This document shows, piece by piece, positions 12,846 through 16,933 of a stretch of DNA of 16,933 bases. The notes under the pieces were generated by a model that was given only the letters and a program-made list of their open reading frames with translations, searched no databases and was not told the DNA's origin. Source of the stretch: Pseudomonadota bacterium (lineage in GTDB: Bacteria > Pseudomonadota > Gammaproteobacteria > Steroidobacterales > Steroidobacteraceae); contig QGUX01000039.1 in NCBI GenBank assembly GCA_003242275.1, positions 1-16,933 of the forward strand, written 5' to 3'. Numbering within the stretch: position 1 is the first letter of the stretch; each line of letters begins with the position of its first letter. Position numbers and translations under genes: made by a program.

Positions 12846-14837
12846 AGCGGTCCGCTTCCAGCAGCGCAGCACCTCGGCCACGCTCCAGGCCTGTGCAATG
12901 CAGCCGTGCGGAGCATGCGGCGGCTCGCCGTCGAACACCTCGCTGATCGTTCCCAGTCCTGCCACCTGCAGGTGCGCGGGAAAGGCCGCCAGCATGCGGC
13001 GGGCCGCGGCGGGGTCCTCCCAGGTCTTCAGCCATGCGTCCACCCAGGCCCCGAGCAGCCACGGCCACACCGTGCCCTGGTGGTAGGCCGCATCGCGCGC
13101 CGCGAGGTTGCCATGGTAGTTGCGCGCATATTCCGGGTCGGATTCCTCCAGCGTGCGCAGGCCCACCGGTGTCAGCAGCGCCCCGGCCACGACCTCGAGC
13201 ACGGCCGGCCAGCGCCGCCGCTCGAGCACCGGATGATCCAGCGAGATCGCGAACAGCTGGTTCGGCCGCAGGCGCGCGTTGTTGCCCTCCTCGCCGTCGA
13301 CCACGTCGAACAGGCAGTTGCGCGCGGGGTTCCAGAACTTCCGGTTGAAGGAGTCGCGCACCTGCCGGGCGATGGCGAGCCATGACTCGCCCGCCGCCCC
13401 TTCCCACTCCGCCATCAGGCAGAGGGCGTTGTACCAGAGCGCCTGGATCTCCACCGGCTTGCCGCGGCGGGGGGTGACGATCCAGTCGCCCATGTGCGCA
13501 TCCATCCAGGTCAGCGCGTGCCCGGGCGTGCCGGCCCGCAGCAGGCAGTCCTCCTCGTCGATGCCGATGCCGAAGCGCGTGCCTTTGAGGTGGTGGCGCA
13601 GGATGTCGCGCAGCACAGGCATCAGCTCGTCGAACACGCCCACGTCGCCACTCGCCTTCACGTAGCGGTTGATGGCGTGGAAGTACCACAGCGTGGCGTC
13701 GGCGGTGTGGTAGGCACCCAGGCGGGAACCTTCCGGAAACAGGTTCGGCAGCAGTCCGTCGCGCACGTAGTGCGCGAAGGTCAGCAGCGGGGCGCGCGCC
13801 TCGCCGTGGCGGCCCGTGGCCAGCATCAGGCCCTCCAGCGCGATCATCGTGTCGCGGCCCCAGTCGAGGAACCAGTGGTAGCCGGCCACCACGGTGCGCA
13901 GCGCATGCCCGTGGCGCGCGGCCTCGGTGCTCTCGTCGAGGCGGTTCTCCGGCAGGATGAGGAACTGGTCGGCGGCCACCGCCAGCCGTGCGAGGAAGGG
14001 ATCGTGCCCGGCACCCGCCGCTCTCACCAGCTCCTGGCTGCGTCGCCGCTCCTCATCGAAGGTGCGCAGCGCATGGCCGCGCGGATGCATCTCCTCGGTG
14101 GTGAACACCAGCACCACCGGCTCGCCGGGCTTCGCCTCCCACTGGAAGTAGCCCGGGCTGGAGAGCGCCTCGTGGCTGGCGTAACCGCGCACCTGCTCGC
14201 GCCACAGGCCGGCATCGGGCACCTCGACGCTCTCGGGAATGAAGGGGGCGCAGACCGGCAGCATGCGCATGGCCATCCACAGTTCGCTGCCGGCCAGGCC
14301 CACGCGGCAGCTTCCATCCTCCTCCACCGCCAGTTCGAAGGGGCCGTGGCCGGGCTGGCGCAGCGGCGCGTCCTGCCGCCGGAACGGCAGGAAGGGACGG
14401 ATGCGTACCATCGTCGGCGGACCCGAGGTCACCTCGTAGCGCAGCAGCGTGGCATTGCGCTGGTGTGGCATCACCAGCTGGCGGGTGAGCGTCACGTCGC
14501 CGCAGCGGAAGGTCCAGCAGGCCATGTTGCCCTCGAGCCTGAAGGACTCGAGGTACGGCGCATTGCCCGGGTCCAGCGGCCGGCCGATGTGGTCGGAGCC
14601 GCCGAGGCGGCACACCCCTCCGGCGCAGTGGATTTCCTCGTCGAGGCGCGACACCAGCACGTGCCGGCCGCGTGGACGCTGCAGGTTGGGCACGAACACG
14701 CCGTGGTAGCGGCGCGTGCACACGCCGGCCAGCGTGCCGGAGGCATAGCCGCCCAGTCCGTTGGTAACCAGCCATTCACGGTTGCGCCAGGCCTCGGCGT
14801 CCGCCACGTCGGGCAGCTCGATGTCGAGCACCGTCAC
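12822..14837 (-). CDS. Amylo-alpha-1,6-glucosidase / glycogen debranching enzyme (GH133)
   Basis: A 671-residue enzyme that hydrolyses alpha-1,6 branch points. The N-terminal bacterial/archaeal GDE domain is recognised from REWLVTNGLGGYASGTLAG (21-38) and RRYHGVFVPNLQRPRGRHVLVSR. The C-terminal (alpha/alpha)6-barrel domain has GYHWFLDWGRDTMIALEGL (WGRDTMI at 326-332), LPNLFPEGSRLGAYHTADATLWYFHA, DAHMGDWIVTPRRGKPVEIQALWYNAL and AYHQGTVWPWLLG. I chose the GTG at 14837 because it overlaps the treZ stop as GTGA, has GGGGAG 8 nt upstream, and homology begins there. The long in-frame upstream reading is a shadow of treZ. Translational coupling with treZ implies it prepares linear chains for TreYZ, in place of the GH13 enzyme TreX/GlgX. 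Confidence 0.92.
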   Translation of the reverse strand: MTVLDIELPDVADAEAWRNREWLVTNGLGGYASGTLAGVCTRRYHGVFVPNLQRPRGRHVLVSRLDEEIHCAGGVCRLGGSDHIGRPLDPGNAPYLESFRLEGNMACWTFRCGDVTLTRQLVMPHQRNATLLRYEVTSGPPTMVRIRPFLPFRRQDAPLRQPGHGPFELAVEEDGSCRVGLAGSELWMAMRMLPVCAPFIPESVEVPDAGLWREQVRGYASHEALSSPGYFQWEAKPGEPVVLVFTTEEMHPRGHALRTFDEERRRSQELVRAAGAGHDPFLARLAVAADQFLILPENRLDESTEAARHGHALRTVVAGYHWFLDWGRDTMIALEGLMLATGRHGEARAPLLTFAHYVRDGLLPNLFPEGSRLGAYHTADATLWYFHAINRYVKASGDVGVFDELMPVLRDILRHHLKGTRFGIGIDEEDCLLRAGTPGHALTWMDAHMGDWIVTPRRGKPVEIQALWYNALCLMAEWEGAAGESWLAIARQVRDSFNRKFWNPARNCLFDVVDGEEGNNARLRPNQLFAISLDHPVLERRRWPAVLEVVAGALLTPVGLRTLEESDPEYARNYHGNLAARDAAYHQGTVWPWLLGAWVDAWLKTWEDPAAARRMLAAFPAHLQVAGLGTISEVFDGEPPHAPHGCIAQAWSVAEVLRCWKRTASGGGPAG

Positions 14838-16681
14838 GGGCGCTGCTCCCCGCACCGCACCGCGGTGAGCAGCATCGCCGACTGGCCGGGAATCAGCCAG
14901 CCGCGCCCGGGAACCGGATCGACGGTGCCGCTGCCGCCGTAGTCGACATGGTCGCTGGACCAGCGCAGGATCCACTGGCGTCCCGGCGGCGCCGCCAGCA
15001 GCGGCTCGGGCAGCGGCTGCTCGCGGATGTCGCGGCCGAGGTTCACCACCAGCAGGCGGTCGCCCTCGCCATCGTCGTACCAGCGCAGCACGAAGGCATG
15101 CTCGCCCAGCACCGCGCCGCCGAGGCCGCGCCGGCCCTGGCCGCGCAGCACCGGGTCCTCGCGCCGGAGCCGGAGCAGGTCGCGATGCATCCTGAGCGTC
15201 GGGTTGTCGGCCGTGCATTCGCGCCAGTCCAGCTTGCAACGCCTGAACGTGGCCTCGTCCGCGGGATCGGGGATGAACGCCTGGCCGTCGGCCGACTTCG
15301 CGCTGGCGAACTGCGACAGGAACCTGCGCCGTCCCTCGTGCACCAGCCGCGCCAGCTCCGGCTGGTGATCGGCGAAGAACAGGAAGGGCGCCGACGCGGC
15401 GAACTCCTGCCCCATGAACAGCAGCGGCGTCTGCGGTCCCAGCAGCAGCGTGGCCGTCAGCGCGCGGAACACGCCGGGACTGGTGAGCTGGTGCAGCCGC
15501 CGCCCGGTGACGCTGTTGGCCACCTGGTCGTGGTTCTGCAGGAAGCTCACGCACTGGCTGGGTGAACCGCGCAGCGGCGCGCCGCGGAACTGGTCCTGCC
15601 AGGGGTAGTACTGTCCCTGGTACAGGAAGCCGCGCACCGACGCCGAGACCAGTTCCTGCGCGGTGCCGAGGTAGTCGTGGTAGTAGGCCTCCCGCCGCCC
15701 GGTGGCCGCCACCATCGCGCTGTGGTGGAAATCATCGTTCCACATCGCGTCGATACCCTGCCCCCCCTCCTCCACCGGCAGCAGGTGCGTGGCCTCCTCC
15801 GGCTCGTTCTCGGCGATCACCAGCACGCGCCGGCCGCCGGCGGCGAGCCGCACCGCCGCGGTCAGTTCGGCGATGATGTGGCGCGGGCTGTCGTCGAAGA
15901 TGGCCTGGGTAGCATCCAGCCGCAGGCCGTCGAGGTGGAACTCGCGCACCCACTCGCAGGCATTGGCGATCACCATGTCACGCACCGCGGCCGAATGCGG
16001 CCCGTCGTAGTTGATGGCCTCGCCCCATTCGGTGGCGCGCTGGCTGAAGTAATGCGGGCTGAAGCAGCGCAGGTAGTTGCCGTCCGGCCCGAAGTGGTTG
16101 TAGACCACGTCGAGGATCACCCCGATCCCCTCGGCATGCGCGGCGTCGACGAAGGCCTTGAAGGCGTCGTAGTCGCCGTAGTGGTGCGAGGGCGCGAACC
16201 AGTCCACGCCGTCGTAGCCCCAGTTGAAACGGCCGGGGCATTCGGCCAGCGGCATCACTTCCACCGCGGTGACGCCGAGTTCCCGCAGGTGCGCGAGCCT
16301 CTTCGCCGCGGCGGCGAAGGTGCCTTCCTCGGTGAAGGTGCCGACGTGCAGTTCGTACAGCACCAGCCCTGCCAGTTCGATGCCGTGCCAGGATCCGTCC
16401 CGCCAGCGGTAGGCATGGCGGTCCACGACCATCGAGGGACCGTGAGGCCCCTGCGGCTGGAAGCGGCTGCAGGGATCGGGCAGGCGGCGGCCGTCGACGA
16501 TGTACCAGTAGAGCTGGCCGGCGCTGATGCCGTCCACCTCCGCTGCGTGGTAGCCGTCCTCGATGGGCACCAGGGGCAGGCGCCGTGACGAGGGACCTTC
16601 AAGTTCCACCAGCACCTGCTTCGCGGCGGGTGCCCAGACGCGGAACTGGCAGCGCGTGCCTGAAAGCGTGGCCCCGAGCAT
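14834..16681 (-). CDS. treZ: Malto-oligosyltrehalose trehalohydrolase
   Basis: A 615-residue GH13 enzyme that releases trehalose from maltooligosyl-trehalose made by TreY. It has an N-terminal CBM48-like domain (CQFRVWAPAAKQVLVELEG) and then the catalytic barrel: LYELHVGTFTEEGTF, VILDVVYNHFGPDGNY, LDGLRLDATQAI (nucleophile Asp256), VIAENEPEE (acid/base Glu291) and FLQNHDQVAN (Asp385). LLFMGQEFAASAPFLFFADH is characteristic of TreZ rather than glycogen branching enzyme. Length is typical. The ATG at 16681 shares its A with the TGA of treY (TGATG) and has GAGGAGG upstream. The stop overlaps the GTG of the debranching enzyme, so the three genes are translationally coupled. Confidence 0.95.
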   Translation of the reverse strand: MLGATLSGTRCQFRVWAPAAKQVLVELEGPSSRRLPLVPIEDGYHAAEVDGISAGQLYWYIVDGRRLPDPCSRFQPQGPHGPSMVVDRHAYRWRDGSWHGIELAGLVLYELHVGTFTEEGTFAAAAKRLAHLRELGVTAVEVMPLAECPGRFNWGYDGVDWFAPSHHYGDYDAFKAFVDAAHAEGIGVILDVVYNHFGPDGNYLRCFSPHYFSQRATEWGEAINYDGPHSAAVRDMVIANACEWVREFHLDGLRLDATQAIFDDSPRHIIAELTAAVRLAAGGRRVLVIAENEPEEATHLLPVEEGGQGIDAMWNDDFHHSAMVAATGRREAYYHDYLGTAQELVSASVRGFLYQGQYYPWQDQFRGAPLRGSPSQCVSFLQNHDQVANSVTGRRLHQLTSPGVFRALTATLLLGPQTPLLFMGQEFAASAPFLFFADHQPELARLVHEGRRRFLSQFASAKSADGQAFIPDPADEATFRRCKLDWRECTADNPTLRMHRDLLRLRREDPVLRGQGRRGLGGAVLGEHAFVLRWYDDGEGDRLLVVNLGRDIREQPLPEPLLAAPPGRQWILRWSSDHVDYGGSGTVDPVPGRGWLIPGQSAMLLTAVRCGEQRP

Positions 16682-16933
16682 CAGTGCGCCTCCTCCTGCT
16701 GCCGCGCCAGCACCGCGCAGGGCAATGTCGCCAGCAACCCACTGGCCATCAGGCGCTGGCCCTCGCCGTTGCCGTTGCCATTGCCGCTGCCCTCGACCAG
16801 GTGGGTGCGCCGGGCCAGCAGGTCCCCGCAACGCCCCCCCGGGTCCCCCGGCGGCAACAGGAGGCGGGGGCCCTGCCACACCGCCCCGCCACCCGGGGGC
16901 CGGGGGCCCACCCGCACAAACTGTCCGGCCAAC
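16681..16933 (-). CDS. treY: Malto-oligosyltrehalose synthase, C-terminal end only (cut by the window edge)
   Basis: The last 83 or so residues of TreY, the GH13 enzyme that turns the reducing end of a maltodextrin into a trehalosyl unit. The order fits TreY C-termini: VWQGPRLLLPPG, GDLLARRTHL (usually DLLTGR...) and the final helix GLLATLPCAVL. Context is decisive: it lies immediately upstream of treZ with a TGATG overlap. A Gly-Asn repeat (SGNGNGNGEG) sits in the loop before the last helix. The outer ~100 bases are full of C and G runs and a Cys stands where I expect Trp (GGRCGDLL), so errors near the sequence end are possible. The 5' part is outside the window. Confidence 0.78.
   Translation of the reverse strand, partial: LAGQFVRVGPRPPGGGAVWQGPRLLLPPGDPGGRCGDLLARRTHLVEGSGNGNGNGEGQRLMASGLLATLPCAVLARQQEEAH
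16764..16790. repeat. Short hexanucleotide tandem repeat inside treY
   Basis: On the minus strand GGCAAT/GGCAAC units repeat about three times and encode GNGNGN in a surface loop. It may be a slippage-prone site of variable loop length. Confidence 0.5.

Noticed and set aside
10957..13086. 709-codon plus-strand reading over the SnoaL-domain gene and beyond
   Set aside because: Wrong frame of a gene with a signal peptide and recognisable domain; composition is Arg/Ala/His low complexity.
12517..13689. 390-codon minus-strand reading in another frame of the debranching gene
   Set aside because: Shadow frame of the GH133 gene; no motifs.
14838..15554. N-terminal extension of the debranching enzyme frame across treZ
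   Set aside because: Low-complexity shadow of treZ; the GTGA overlap start at 14837 fits family N-termini and operon structure.
15677..16588. 303-codon plus-strand reading antisense to treZ
   Set aside because: Val/His/Arg-rich antisense composition; treZ on the minus strand has all catalytic residues.
1..16933. CRISPR arrays, tRNA or rRNA genes, insertion sequences, prophage, toxin-antitoxin or defence genes
   Set aside because: No direct-repeat array, cloverleaf-like segment, transposase, integrase or known defence domain was seen on either strand.

Overview
The window is very GC-rich, densely packed DNA with bacterial gene structure. Almost everything lies on the minus strand in short operons. 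The gene mix (Azotobacter/Pseudomonas-type ferredoxin-NADP reductase, MHS transporter, MaoC hydratase, DUF6152, LigB-superfamily dioxygenases, LrgAB, TreYZ) suggests a proteobacterium, most likely a gammaproteobacterium of the Steroidobacteraceae/Nevskiales/Xanthomonadales kind. That placement is inference from gene content, not a phylogeny. Both ends look like contig ends: a D-amino-acid aminotransferase fragment on the left and the last part of treY on the right.

Layout. (1) 1-553: C-terminal two thirds of a fold-type IV aminotransferase, plus strand. It meets tadA tail to tail inside a perfect 20-bp palindrome. (2) 554-3575, minus: fpr, MHS transporter, maoC hydratase, tadA. (3) 3698-6825, minus: a four-gene unit with a good sigma70 promoter at 6860-6888. 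It encodes an exported GRWEGD-motif protein, an exported DUF6152 protein, a fused LigB-LigA extradiol dioxygenase closely resembling gallate dioxygenase, and an exported CYD-motif protein. (4) 6933-7715, plus: a second, DODA/YgiD-type extradiol dioxygenase, divergent from region 3. (5) 7720-10169, minus: SDR oxidoreductase, nnrU, lrgA, lrgB. (6) 10228-10980, minus: exported cyclophilin, divergent from (7) 11033-12337, plus: an exported protein with a C-terminal SnoaL/NTF2-like domain. The two start regions form a near-perfect inverted repeat around the 52-bp spacer. (8) 12507-12845, plus: DUF2934 protein, overlapping tail to tail with (9) 12822-16933, minus: treY (end only), treZ and a GH133 glycogen debranching enzyme, translationally coupled.

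How they fit together. Region 9 makes trehalose from alpha-glucans: TreY isomerises the chain end, TreZ releases trehalose and the GH133 enzyme removes branches. Regions 3-4 look like an aromatic ring-cleavage locus with unusual exported partners of unknown role, and they are the best candidate for undescribed biology here. No tRNA, rRNA, CRISPR array, transposase or phage gene was seen, and no gene-free gap exceeds 170 bp.
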